Shown here: positions 1-8,651 of the stretch, one piece after another
How positions within the stretch are numbered: the stretch's first letter is position 1
Layout: every line of letters begins with the position of its first letter
Position numbers and translations under genes: made by a program
Origin: Rhodobacteraceae bacterium 63075
Lineage (GTDB): Bacteria > Pseudomonadota > Alphaproteobacteria > Rhodobacterales > Rhodobacteraceae
Direction: 5' to 3'
DNA: 64,000 nucleotides
Assembly (NCBI GenBank): GCA_003417655.1
Contig: QVMW01000012.1
Span: 1-64,000 of the forward strand
The notes under the pieces: generated by a model
The model's input: only the letters and a program-made list of their open reading frames with translations
Databases searched by the model: none
What the model was told of the DNA's origin: nothing

Positions 1-21
1 GTCAAACTTTTCCTTTGCCAT
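1..21 (-). CDS. tuf: Elongation factor Tu, N-terminal fragment (cut by window edge)
   Basis: Only seven codons are in the window, reading MAKEKFD on the minus strand. This is the characteristic N-terminus of EF-Tu, the GTPase that delivers aminoacyl-tRNA to the ribosome. An AAAGGGG ribosome binding site lies about 10 bases upstream of the ATG. Seven residues cannot prove the identity, but both the peptide and the strong binding site fit. The rest of the gene lies left of the window. Confidence 0.6.
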
Positions 22-120
22 CGCGTTGGCGCCCCTTTGTTTACGGCCCGCCCGATGCGGGGCCTAGGTTGATCTGAGCGGCCACATATTGGGTTCTGAC
101 AGGGAAATCAAGGCTTGGTT

Positions 121-663
121 TTACTTGGTAAACCAGCCTTCCTCGCGATTTTGCCGCACCAGCCACAGCTCGATCTTCTTGGCGGCGTTCTTCGCCAGCT
201 TCTCGAGCTGCTGTTCGGCAGACTGGGTCAGCCCGGAGCCGACGATCGTCTCGCCCGAAAGCTGCTCGAAAACGACGATCTGGTGAGCTTTCTCATTGAG
301 TTTCTTGCCGGCCTCGTCATCCCAGACGGTGACGCGGATGATCAGCGTGGATTTCGGGCTGGCAACCAGCGGCACCCCGGGAGGCGCGAGGATATAGCCT
401 TCGAGGCTGACGCCGAAGTGATAGAGCTTTTCGCCCTCATAGCGGCCGAAGCGTTCCTCGATGCGCGTCTCCACCGCCTCGATGAAATCCTCTTTCGGCC
501 GCACGCGGGACAGGGGCCCCTCCACGAGGTTGGGCGCTATGACGACATTGTGCCCGAGGCTGAAATCACCGAGGTCGGCAGCGGGTTTGTCGAGGTCGTC
601 CGGGCTCGCACAGGCGGCGAGAAAACCCAGCGTGGCAAGAATGAAGAAACGGCGCAGCATCAT
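121..663 (-). CDS. Conserved hypothetical lipoprotein
   Basis: The product is about 180 residues and starts with a short positively charged and hydrophobic segment ending in a lipobox, LAAC (Cys about residue 18). It is therefore probably a lipoprotein anchored in the envelope. The rest is a mixed alpha/beta domain with no motif I recognise. AGGAG lies just upstream of two consecutive ATG codons (663 and 660); spacing slightly favours the second. It is transcribed divergently from the P450 gene, with about 100 bases between them. Function unknown. Confidence 0.75.
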   Translation of the reverse strand: MMLRRFFILATLGFLAACASPDDLDKPAADLGDFSLGHNVVIAPNLVEGPLSRVRPKEDFIEAVETRIEERFGRYEGEKLYHFGVSLEGYILAPPGVPLVASPKSTLIIRVTVWDDEAGKKLNEKAHQIVVFEQLSGETIVGSGLTQSAEQQLEKLAKNAAKKIELWLVRQNREEGWFTK

Positions 664-765
664 GGCTCCTATCTGTCAGGTGATCTTCGGATATACCAGA
701 CGGAAGGCGCATGCAATTGCCGCGGCGCTTCGTGGCACCTATATCACAGGACAGAGGAGCCGCCG

Positions 766-2136
766 ATGCAACAATCCAAGCCGAAACCACGGCAAACCGC
801 CGCGCTGCCCGTCTCCGTGCCGCTCGTCACGGAGCCCATGTCGATTCTCCAATCGCTCGGAGCTGCAAGGCGCAACGTGCTCTCGATCATCCCGAAGATC
901 GCCACCACCCAGCCGGTCGTCTCTGGCCGTACCGGCGTGCGCTGGCACATGCTGATGGACCCTGACGCCATCCGCCGCGTGCTGCTCGAGGAGCTGGACA
1001 ATTACCCCAAGTCGCTGGTGACGAAGAACCTGCTCAGGCCGGCCATCGGCGAGTCGCTCTTCATCGCGGAAGGCGCCCATTGGCGCTGGCAGCGCCGCGC
1101 CGCCGCGCCCGTCTTCTCGCACCGCAATGTCGAGAACCTCGCGCCGATCATGTCCGCCGCCGCCGAGGCCAGCCTCGCGCGCATCGAAGCGGCGGGCAAA
1201 CGCGCGACGGATGTCTACGAGGAGATGGTGCGCGCGACCTTCGAGATCACCACGAAGGTCACGCTCTCCGGCTCGGACAGTTTTTCGCCGGACGAGGTCC
1301 ACCGCGCCATCGACGGCTATATCGCCGCGGCGGGCAAGCTCTCGCTCTTCGATGTGCTCGGTCTTCCCGACTGGGTGCCGCGCCCCTCCCGCGCCATGGC
1401 CGGCCCCAGCCTGCGGCAGATGAAGGGGATTGCCGACGATGCCGTCAATGCCCGCCGCGCGGAAGGCCACGAGGGCGTTTCGGACCTGCTCGATCTGCTG
1501 CTGGAAGGGGAAGACCCCGAGACCGGGCGGAAAATGACGACAGCCGAGCTGCGCGACAACCTGCTGACCTTCATCGTCGCCGGCCATGAGACCACGGCGC
1601 TGACCCTCTCCTGGGCGCTCTATCTCTGCGCCTTCGACCAGGACGTTCAGGACCGCGCGCGCGCCGAGGCGCAGGCCGCGCTGAAGGGGCGCACCGCCAC
1701 CGCCGAGGACCTCGAAAACCTGCCCTTCATCCGCATGATCATCGACGAGGCCCTGCGCCTTTACCCGCCGGCCTCCGTGATCTCCCGGACGGCGCAGGCC
1801 GATGACACGCTGGCGGGCCGCGAGGTGCGCAAGGGCGATACGGTGATGATCCCGATCTACGCGCTGCACCGCAATGCCCTGCTCTGGGACGCGCCCGACG
1901 CCTTTCGCCCCGACCGCTTCGCGCAGAAGCCCGATCGCTACGCCTACCTGCCCTTCGGCGACGGCCCGCGCATCTGCATCGGGGCGAGCTTTGCCCTGCA
2001 GGAAGCGGTCATCATTCTCGCGACCCTGCTCTCGAAGCGCCGTTTCTCACTAGTCGAGGGCCGTGCGCCGGAGCCGGTCATGATCCTGACCCTGCGCCCC
2101 GAAGGCGGCGTCTGGCTGACATCCGAGCCCGCCTGA
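766..2136 (+). CDS. Cytochrome P450 monooxygenase
   Basis: A 456-residue soluble bacterial P450. The I-helix oxygen-activation motif AGHETT is near residues 270-275, the K-helix ExxR appears as EALR near 328, and the heme-binding loop FGDGPRICIG has the proximal thiolate at Cys404. The open frame extends upstream to 115, but ATG 766 is chosen because GAGGAG precedes it at normal spacing and the P450 fold begins shortly after. No ferredoxin or ferredoxin reductase gene is adjacent, so the redox partner and the substrate are unknown. Its end converges on soxG across two tandem hairpins. Confidence 0.95.
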   Translation: MQQSKPKPRQTAALPVSVPLVTEPMSILQSLGAARRNVLSIIPKIATTQPVVSGRTGVRWHMLMDPDAIRRVLLEELDNYPKSLVTKNLLRPAIGESLFIAEGAHWRWQRRAAAPVFSHRNVENLAPIMSAAAEASLARIEAAGKRATDVYEEMVRATFEITTKVTLSGSDSFSPDEVHRAIDGYIAAAGKLSLFDVLGLPDWVPRPSRAMAGPSLRQMKGIADDAVNARRAEGHEGVSDLLDLLLEGEDPETGRKMTTAELRDNLLTFIVAGHETTALTLSWALYLCAFDQDVQDRARAEAQAALKGRTATAEDLENLPFIRMIIDEALRLYPPASVISRTAQADDTLAGREVRKGDTVMIPIYALHRNALLWDAPDAFRPDRFAQKPDRYAYLPFGDGPRICIGASFALQEAVIILATLLSKRRFSLVEGRAPEPVMILTLRPEGGVWLTSEPA

Positions 2137-2149
2137 ACGGGCTGCGCCT

Positions 2150-2195
2150 CGGAAAAATCGAATTTTTCCGGATCGTTTTCTTCGAAAGAAAACGA
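2150..2195. terminator. Two tandem hairpins between convergent P450 and soxG genes
   Basis: The first hairpin (2150-2170) has a 9-bp perfect stem, CGGAAAAAT, around a CGA loop. The second (2173-2195) has a 10-bp perfect stem, TCGTTTTCTT, around CGA. The A/T runs inside the stems make each usable on both strands. They sit exactly between the P450 stop and the soxG stop, as expected for a bidirectional terminator. Confidence 0.75.
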
Positions 2196-2196
2196 C

Positions 2197-2736
2197 CTAC
2201 TGCGGATCGCGCGCGCGGACGCCTTCCATCGCGGTCTTGAGATCATGGACCAGCGTGCCCGCCATGGAGCGGAAACTCATGATCTGCCAGCGATCCGCCG
2301 CGAGCCGGGAGATCGACGCCTGCATGTGAAACAGCTCCGTGCGGGCGGTCTGGCCTTCGGGAAATGCACTATCGCGCAGGTCGACCGGCGTCAGCCGGGC
2401 GAGCACATCCCGCGCGCGCGCGCCCTCGACAATCACCCGCGCCCAGGCGTCGGACTGATCCGTCACGGCTGCGTGCCGTGCGAGCGCGGCCTTCGGCTTG
2501 GCCCCGATCAGCATCGCCTGCGCACGGCCGAACCAGACGAGCCGCGCGCCGTCCTTGGCGGTCACCGCACCGGGCTCCGGCCAATCCATGCCCAGCGCCT
2601 TGGAGACGGCGCTTTCCCTGCCCGTGAAAGGCGCGACAAGGAACATCGGCTCCGCCTCGGGCTCGCTGACGCGCACCTCCCCGATCTGGAGCGGCAGCAG
2701 CCCCGAACAGGGCGAGAGTGGTTTGAGTTCAGTCAC
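2197..2736 (-). CDS. soxG: Sarcosine oxidase, gamma subunit
   Basis: A 179-residue protein that is the last gene of the soxBDAG operon. Heterotetrameric sarcosine oxidase demethylates sarcosine to glycine, producing H2O2 and 5,10-methylene-tetrahydrofolate. The gamma subunit has a tetrahydrofolate-protein-like fold and supports the complex; it has no catalytic motif of its own. Assignment rests on position, length and the typical C-terminal part near FHMQASISRLAADRWQI. Its start overlaps the end of soxA by 8 bases, which indicates translational coupling. Confidence 0.9.
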   Translation of the reverse strand: MTELKPLSPCSGLLPLQIGEVRVSEPEAEPMFLVAPFTGRESAVSKALGMDWPEPGAVTAKDGARLVWFGRAQAMLIGAKPKAALARHAAVTDQSDAWARVIVEGARARDVLARLTPVDLRDSAFPEGQTARTELFHMQASISRLAADRWQIMSFRSMAGTLVHDLKTAMEGVRARDPQ

Positions 2737-5659
2737 GGCTGCGTTCCCCCTCTGGATCGAAAAACACCGGATGACAGACCTCGCAGAGCGTCTCGACGCC
2801 GCGCAGGTGGTCCACCATGCGCACGGTCTCGCCGTGGCGCGCGCGCCCCGCTTTCAAAAAGCCGAGGCCGAGATAGCCGTCCAGCATGGGCGAGAACCCC
2901 ACCGAGGTGATATACCCCTCACCCTTCTCGCGCACGGGCTCGGCGCTCTCGCCGTAAAGATGCGCACCTGCCAGAAGCTGCCTGACCGCGCCCCTGGGTT
3001 TCAAGCCGACCAGCATCTCCCGGTCTTCCTCCAGAAGCCCGGGCCGCGCCGCCGCGCCCTTGCCGATGAAGTCCTTTTTCTTGCTCATCATGCCCTGCAT
3101 GCCGATATCGAAGGCCGTCACGCGCCCGTGGATCTCGGCATGGGTGATGAATCCCTTCTCGATCCTGAGCACGTTGAGCGCCTCCATGCCGTAGGCCCCG
3201 CCGCCTTTCTCCTCGGCCTTTGCCCTGAGCTGCGCGAAAAGGCTCTCGCCATAGCGCGACGGCACGGCGATCTCGTAGGCATGCTCGCCCGAAAAGCTGA
3301 TCCGGAAGAGCCGGCCAGCCACGCCGCCGATCTTCACATCGCCGCAGGCCATGAAGGGCCAGTCCTCGGGCTTCAGCGGGCTGTCCAGAACCTCGTCCAG
3401 CAGTTCGCGCGATTTTGGCCCGGCCACGGCGAACTGCGCCCATTGCTCGGTGACCGAGGCGAAGCGCACATCGAGATCGGGCCTCAGACCCTGCGCGACA
3501 AACTCGAGATGTTTCATCACCTCGCCCGCCGCCGCCGTGGTCGTCGTCATGACGTAGTGGTCCTCGGCCAGCCGCGCCGTCGTGCCGTCATCCATGACAT
3601 GCCCGTCCTCGCGCAGCATCAGGCCATAGCGCACGCGCCCGGGCTTCAGCGTCGAGAACATGTTGGTATAGACGAAGTCGAGAAACGCGCCCGCATCCTT
3701 GCCGCGAATGTCGATCTTGCCCAGCGTCGAGACATCGGCGATACCGACCGCGCCGCGCACGAAGCCCACCTCGCGGTCACAGCTCTGCCGCCAGGTCGTC
3801 TCGCCAGCTCGCGGGAAATAGCTGGGGCGATACCACAGCCCCGCCTCGATCATCGGCGCGCCCGCCTCGATGCTCAGCCGGTGCGATGTGGTCAGCCGTT
3901 CGGGCGCGAAGCCCTTGTCCTCGGAGCCCGCCGCCATCGCCGCGATCGCGACTGGTGTGAAAGGCGGGCGATAGGTCGTCGTGCCGGTCTCGGGAATGCC
4001 CCGCCCGGTCGCATCGGCCAGCACCGCCAGCGCCTGCACGTTGGAGTTCTTGCCCTGGTCGGTGGCCATGCCCTGCGTCGTGTAGCGCTTCATGTGCTCG
4101 ACCGAGCGGAAATTCTCCGTGGCTGCCTGCTTGATGTCCTTGACGGTCACGTCGTTCTGGAAATCGAGCCAGGCGCGGCCCTTGCCGGGCACGGCCCAGA
4201 GCGGGGCAATCCTTGTTTCGCCATGCGCCGCCGCCGGAAGCTCCGGGGCCTTCGCCTTGAGCCCGAGCGCCTCGAGCGCCGCCTGCGCCGCGCCGACGCC
4301 TTCGCCGAGGCATTCCGCCGTCGAGAAGGCCCCGTTGCAGGCCCCCGCCGCGATCAGACCCGGCACCATGCCGGGCTTCGGGACGAAAGCTGCGATGTCC
4401 GCGCGCCATTCGGGCCGCCCGTTCATGTGGCAGGCGAGATGCACGCTCGGGTTCCAGCCGCCGGACATGGCCAGGCAGTCGGCCTGCACCTTCTCCAGCC
4501 CCGAGGGCCGCGCGATGCTCACCGCTTCGAGCCCCTTGCGCCCTTCGCTCCCGCAAACTTGCGCGCCCGCGTAGAACGGCACGTCAAGCTCGGTCGCGGC
4601 ATCGGGGCGGCTGTCGATGAGCGCGCAGACATGCACGCCGCGCGCCAGCAGGTCGCGCGCCGTCCGGTGCGCGCTGTCATTGTTGCCGAACACGGCCACC
4701 TTCTGCCCAGGTGCCACGTCCCAGCGGTTCAGATAGGCGCGCACCGCGCTGGCCATCATGATCCCGGGCCGGTCGTTGTTCTGGAAGGCCACGGGCCGCT
4801 CGAGCGCCCCCGCCGCCAGCACGGCGCGCTTCGCCGCGATGCGCCAGAAGGTCTCCTTGGGCAGCCCCGGCTCCAGCGGGCGGTGATGCGCCACACGCTC
4901 CAGCGCGCCGTAGGTGCCGCCGTCATAGGCGCCGGTCACGGTGGTGCGCGGCATCAGCCGCACATTGTCCATCTCTTCAAGGCGCTGGACCATCTGCGCC
5001 GCCCAGTCGCGCGCAGGCGCGCCGCCGATCTGCTCGACCTCGGCCAGAAGACGCCCGCCCATGCGGCTGTCCTCTTCCGCAAGGATCACATCCGCGCCCG
5101 CCTCTGCCGCCGTCAGCGCCGCCATCAGGCCCGCCGGGCCGGAGCCGATGACGAGAATGTCGCAATGCGCATAGGCGCGTTCATACTTGTCGGTGATCGG
5201 ATCGCCCGAGATCGCCCCCAGCCCCGCCGCGCGGCGGATCACCGGCTCGTAGAGCTTCTCCCAGAACGCCTTGGGCCACATGAATGTCTTGTAATAAAAA
5301 CCGGCCCCGAGAAAGCGCGCGCCGAGATCGTTGATCGCCATCGCGTCCCACTCGAGCGAGGGCCAGCGGTTCTGGCTCCTGGCCTCCAGCCCCTCGTAGA
5401 TCTCCTGGACGGTCGCGCGCACGTTCGGGTCCTGGCTGCCACCCTGCCCGACCGTGACAAGCGCGTTCGGCTCCTCGCTGCCCGCCGTCAGAACGCCCCG
5501 TGGGCGGTGATACTTGAACGAGCGACCAAAGAGCGTCACCCCCGCCGCCAGCAGCGCCGAGGCCAGCGTATCGCCTTCGAAGCCCGCGTAGTCACGCCCG
5601 TCGAAGCGGAAATTCACCGCCTTCTGGCGGTCGATCAGCCCGTCACCCTCAAGCCTCAT
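2729..5659 (-). CDS. soxA: Sarcosine oxidase, alpha subunit
   Basis: A 976-residue subunit. The N-terminal 2Fe-2S-ferredoxin-like region (about 1-100, with FNFRFDG/TLASALLA features) is followed by a dinucleotide-binding FAD/NAD domain (VIGSGPAG near residue 170). The C-terminal third (from about 600) is a folate-binding aminomethyltransferase (GcvT-like) domain. In this family the alpha subunit carries NAD+ and the folate site that captures the methyl group. The open frame continues to 5767, but ATG 5659 is chosen because it overlaps the soxD stop in ATGA and matches the usual N-terminus. Part of the glycine-betaine/sarcosine degradation route to glycine. Confidence 0.95.
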   Translation of the reverse strand: MRLEGDGLIDRQKAVNFRFDGRDYAGFEGDTLASALLAAGVTLFGRSFKYHRPRGVLTAGSEEPNALVTVGQGGSQDPNVRATVQEIYEGLEARSQNRWPSLEWDAMAINDLGARFLGAGFYYKTFMWPKAFWEKLYEPVIRRAAGLGAISGDPITDKYERAYAHCDILVIGSGPAGLMAALTAAEAGADVILAEEDSRMGGRLLAEVEQIGGAPARDWAAQMVQRLEEMDNVRLMPRTTVTGAYDGGTYGALERVAHHRPLEPGLPKETFWRIAAKRAVLAAGALERPVAFQNNDRPGIMMASAVRAYLNRWDVAPGQKVAVFGNNDSAHRTARDLLARGVHVCALIDSRPDAATELDVPFYAGAQVCGSEGRKGLEAVSIARPSGLEKVQADCLAMSGGWNPSVHLACHMNGRPEWRADIAAFVPKPGMVPGLIAAGACNGAFSTAECLGEGVGAAQAALEALGLKAKAPELPAAAHGETRIAPLWAVPGKGRAWLDFQNDVTVKDIKQAATENFRSVEHMKRYTTQGMATDQGKNSNVQALAVLADATGRGIPETGTTTYRPPFTPVAIAAMAAGSEDKGFAPERLTTSHRLSIEAGAPMIEAGLWYRPSYFPRAGETTWRQSCDREVGFVRGAVGIADVSTLGKIDIRGKDAGAFLDFVYTNMFSTLKPGRVRYGLMLREDGHVMDDGTTARLAEDHYVMTTTTAAAGEVMKHLEFVAQGLRPDLDVRFASVTEQWAQFAVAGPKSRELLDEVLDSPLKPEDWPFMACGDVKIGGVAGRLFRISFSGEHAYEIAVPSRYGESLFAQLRAKAEEKGGGAYGMEALNVLRIEKGFITHAEIHGRVTAFDIGMQGMMSKKKDFIGKGAAARPGLLEEDREMLVGLKPRGAVRQLLAGAHLYGESAEPVREKGEGYITSVGFSPMLDGYLGLGFLKAGRARHGETVRMVDHLRGVETLCEVCHPVFFDPEGERSRD

Positions 5660-5928
5660 GACATGGCCTCCTTCACATCGCGCGCAAGCTCGGCACCCAG
5701 CATCTCGTGGGTGACGGTGTCGCGGGTCACCACCAGCCATGCGCCGCAGCCCATCTCGTGAAACCACAGCTCGCGCGTCGGCCCGGCGGGGTTGTCACGG
5801 TTGTGCAGATAGTCGTCCCAGGCCGCGAAATCCGCGTCCTCTCCGGGGCGCTCCAGCGCGAGCGCATCGCCCTTGTAGCTGAACTCCCGGCTGTCTCTTG
5901 TCCCGCAGATGGGGCAATTGATCCGCAT
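5656..5928 (-). CDS. soxD: Sarcosine oxidase, delta subunit
   Basis: A 90-residue zinc-binding subunit. The zinc ligands are visible as CPIC (Cys5, Cys8) and HEMGC (His57, Cys61), the arrangement expected for SoxD. It is small and structural and caps the alpha subunit. It lies between soxB (12-base gap) and soxA (4-base overlap), so the operon order is soxB-soxD-soxA-soxG. Confidence 0.95.
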   Translation of the reverse strand: MRINCPICGTRDSREFSYKGDALALERPGEDADFAAWDDYLHNRDNPAGPTRELWFHEMGCGAWLVVTRDTVTHEMLGAELARDVKEAMS

Positions 5929-5940
5929 GTCTCTCTTCCC

Positions 5941-7194
5941 TCAGTGCAGGTTGTGCTGGCTGCCGGTGGCCTCTTCGTCGAGGATGCCCCGGCCCGTCTC
6001 GAAGCGGTCGAGCCTGTGCCGCGCGGCCACTTCGTGAGGCTGCCCCGTCGCCATCAGGTGCGCCATGCACCAGCCCGAGGCCGGAACCGCCTTGAAACCG
6101 CCATAGCACCAGCCGGTATTGACGAAGAGCCCGTCGATATGGGTCTTGTCCATGATGAAGCTGCCATCGGGGCTCATGTCCATGATCCCGCCCCAGGAGC
6201 GCAGCACGCGCGCCTTGCCGATCATCGGCAGAAGGCACATCGCCGCTTCCATGACGTGTTCCTTCGTCGGCAGGTTGCCGCGCTGCGCATAGGAGGCGTA
6301 GTAGTCCAGGTCGCCTCCGAAGACGAGCCCGCCCTTGTCGGACTGGCTCATATACATGTGCCCCATGCCGAAGGTGACGACATGGTCGATGCAGGGCTTG
6401 AGCCCTTCTGTCACGAAGGCCTGAAGGACGTGGCTCTCGATCGGCAGGCGCATCCCGGCCATCTCGGCAAGCTGGCTCGACCGCCCGGCGACGACCATGC
6501 CGACCTTGGCCGCCTTGATCGCGCCGCGCGTCGTCTGGACGCCGGTGACCTTGCCGTTTTCCACGTCGATCCCCGTCACTTCGCAGTTCTGGATGAGATC
6601 GACGCCGCGCTGGTCGGCCCCGCGGGCATAGCCCCAGGCGACGGCATCGTGCCGCGCGGTGCCGGCTGTCGGCTGGTAGAGCGCGCCGTAGATCGGGAAG
6701 CGGATGTTGTCGTAGTTGAGATAGGGCAGATGCTTGCGGACCTGCTCACGGTCCAGCAGCTCGGCCGCGTCGCCCTGGCTGCGGATCATGTTGCCGCGCC
6801 TTGCGGCGGCGTCGCGCTGGCCATCGGAGTGAAACAGGTTGAACATGCCGCGCTGCGACATCATCACGTTGTAATTGAGCTCCTGCTCCAGCCCTTCCCA
6901 GAGCTTGAGCGAATGCGAGTAGAATTGCGAGTTGCCGTCGAGCATGTAGTTGGCGCGCACGATCGTCGTGTTGCGCCCCACATTGCCACCGCCGAGATAG
7001 CCCTTTTCGAGCACCGCGATATTGGTCATGCCATGGTTCTTGGCGAGGTAATAGGCGGTGGACAGCCCGTGGCCCCCGCCGCCGATGATGATCGCGTCAT
7101 ACTGTGGCTTGGGGGCCGGGTCGCGCCAGTGCGGCGTCCAGCCCTTGCCCCCCGTGAGGCCCTGTTTGAGAATCTCAAGCGCGGAAAAGCGCAT
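5941..7194 (-). CDS. soxB: Sarcosine oxidase, beta subunit (flavoprotein)
   Basis: A 417-residue FAD-dependent oxidoreductase of the DAO family and the catalytic subunit that oxidises sarcosine. The N-terminal Rossmann motif IIIGGGGHG is at residues 35-43. The segment RHDAVAWG (His182) corresponds to the region that carries the covalently bound FMN in characterised enzymes. Two adjacent ATG codons (7197, 7194) follow AGGGAG; the second has the better 7-base spacing. It is the first gene of the operon, so the promoter should lie in 7198-7378, where I see no clear operator. No glyA or folate gene follows soxG here, unlike in some sox operons. Confidence 0.95.
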   Translation of the reverse strand: MRFSALEILKQGLTGGKGWTPHWRDPAPKPQYDAIIIGGGGHGLSTAYYLAKNHGMTNIAVLEKGYLGGGNVGRNTTIVRANYMLDGNSQFYSHSLKLWEGLEQELNYNVMMSQRGMFNLFHSDGQRDAAARRGNMIRSQGDAAELLDREQVRKHLPYLNYDNIRFPIYGALYQPTAGTARHDAVAWGYARGADQRGVDLIQNCEVTGIDVENGKVTGVQTTRGAIKAAKVGMVVAGRSSQLAEMAGMRLPIESHVLQAFVTEGLKPCIDHVVTFGMGHMYMSQSDKGGLVFGGDLDYYASYAQRGNLPTKEHVMEAAMCLLPMIGKARVLRSWGGIMDMSPDGSFIMDKTHIDGLFVNTGWCYGGFKAVPASGWCMAHLMATGQPHEVAARHRLDRFETGRGILDEEATGSQHNLH

Positions 7195-7378
7195 CATGTG
7201 TCTCCCTGCGACGTGCAGCGTTGCCGTGTTCACAAAAGCAACTGAGCGCAGGAGTAGCAACCCCCGGAGGCGCGGGCGTGGCCCTTTTCGACAAAACCTT
7301 GCCTCACCGCGACGAAGCGGGTGCGAAAATCTCAAGCGGCGTTCAGCCCGGCGCCTTCATGCCCGGCTCATCATTTGC

Positions 7379-8455
7379 TCACGGGCCGATCAGCGCCGCT
7401 TCGAAGCGGCGCAATATCGGACGCGCCGCATCCGGCCCCTGCGCGGCCCCCGCGCACCCAAGCTCGGGGAAGAAGGCAAGCAGCTCGTCGCGCGCGGCCC
7501 GCGGCACGCCGTCAAGGCCACCCTCGCCCGGCAGGAAGCTCTCGGCTTCCACCCCTTCGGCGAACAGGATCTGATGCGCGTCGCACAGGATGTGGTGATA
7601 GACGACGCGGCGCGGCGCCATGTCCAGCGATATATCCGCGTCGTCGACAAGGTGCACGGCAGCGCAGAGCATCTCGTCATGGGCGAAGTGAAGCTCGAGA
7701 TGCGCGCCGGTCATCAGAACCCGGTGCTGCTGCGACAGCCACAGGTCGCGCACTGGCCGCCCCGGCCCGAAGGCTCCGGCGGCGATGCGCACCGGGTGGC
7801 AGGCCGGCTCGCGGCGCAGGCGCTCGGCTCCGATCTCCACCTTGCCGGTCCAGCGCAGCGGTTGCGGCCCGTCATCGCGCGTGATGACCATGTCGCCGAC
7901 CGCCAGCTCCTCGACCGGGCGCAGCCCCTCGGGGGTCAGGATGCGCGTTCCTGCGGCGAAGCATGGCGGCGAGGCCAGCTCATCCGCGTCGATCCGCGGC
8001 TGGCCTGCGAAGGACGGCCCCTCATATGCAAAAGTGACTTCGAGATCGACACCCACCGGCGGGAAGCCGCCCTCCGGCCCGACGAAGGCCAGCCCCTCGA
8101 CCGTGCCATAGGCAGGCGAGGAGTTGTTGACGTTGAAGCCCAGCACGTCCCATGTCTCGCCGGTATCGGGGTCGGTCAGGGTCAGGCGGTATTCGGCCTC
8201 GACCCGCGTGTTGTCGGCGTAGGTGGTCCCGTCGATGGTCTGCGCGCCGTCAAGACGCTGGTTGCCGTCATTGTCGTCGAAGAAAGTCTCCGAGCCGCCA
8301 TCGCTGATCGCGGTTTCCAGCCAGTCGTTGTTGTCGAGCCGGATGGTCTCGCCAACAAGGTGCGAACCGTCGCCCTGGGTAAAGCCGCTGAGCGATTGCC
8401 CGCCACTGATCGTGATGTTGGATGCCTCGAGCATCCATACATTGAAATTCGCCAT
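7379..8455 (-). CDS. Hint-domain (hedgehog/intein type) protein
   Basis: A 358-residue protein. Residues 1 to about 168 are an acidic, Asp/Gly/Asn-rich region with an extracellular look (DNDGNQ, LTDPDTGET). A Hint_2-type domain then begins at CFAAGTRILTPEGLRPVEEL (Cys about 169) and continues through QHRVLM and HQILFAEGVEAESFLPGE. Hint domains catalyse an N-to-S acyl shift at the first Cys and can self-cleave or attach groups. About 35 residues follow the last conserved block, and no His-Asn splice terminus is visible. The start is supported by GGAGCAGC directly upstream. The role in this bacterial family is unknown. Confidence 0.85.
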   Translation of the reverse strand: MANFNVWMLEASNITISGGQSLSGFTQGDGSHLVGETIRLDNNDWLETAISDGGSETFFDDNDGNQRLDGAQTIDGTTYADNTRVEAEYRLTLTDPDTGETWDVLGFNVNNSSPAYGTVEGLAFVGPEGGFPPVGVDLEVTFAYEGPSFAGQPRIDADELASPPCFAAGTRILTPEGLRPVEELAVGDMVITRDDGPQPLRWTGKVEIGAERLRREPACHPVRIAAGAFGPGRPVRDLWLSQQHRVLMTGAHLELHFAHDEMLCAAVHLVDDADISLDMAPRRVVYHHILCDAHQILFAEGVEAESFLPGEGGLDGVPRAARDELLAFFPELGCAGAAQGPDAARPILRRFEAALIGP

Positions 8456-8610
8456 GCTGCTCCGTGCCTGCCTCGGCCACGTGTTCTTGTTGTATTCAGC
8501 GCAGTATAGCCGCCGGAGCGGTTGGCGTTAAGTCCGGATTTGGCCTTCGGCCAGAACAGGGCGGAGGCGTCGCAAAGCCGCCTCACACGCGCAGCACCGG
8601 CGCAAGCACG

Positions 8611-8644
8611 GCCGCGGCCCGCGCAAGAGCGCCCGGGCCGCGGC
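8611..8644 (-). terminator. Strong GC-rich hairpin after glutamate dehydrogenase
   Basis: A perfect 11-bp inverted repeat, GCCGCGGCCCG with CGGGCCGCGGC, separated by 12 bases, lies just downstream of the glutamate dehydrogenase stop on the minus strand. No T-run follows it, so it may pause polymerase or stabilise a 3' end rather than terminate alone. Confidence 0.5.
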
Positions 8645-8651
8645 CGACCTG

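Noticed and set aside
115..765. Upstream extension of the P450 frame
   Set aside because: The extension overlaps the lipoprotein gene in antisense and has no P450 similarity; the ATG at 766 has a good ribosome binding site.
2498..5761. Open frame of more than 1000 codons on the plus strand
   Set aside because: It is antisense to soxA, is Arg/His-rich as expected from GC-rich shadow frames, and shows no domain.
5707..7245. Plus-strand frame of 512 codons
   Set aside because: Antisense to soxB and soxD, both firmly identified.
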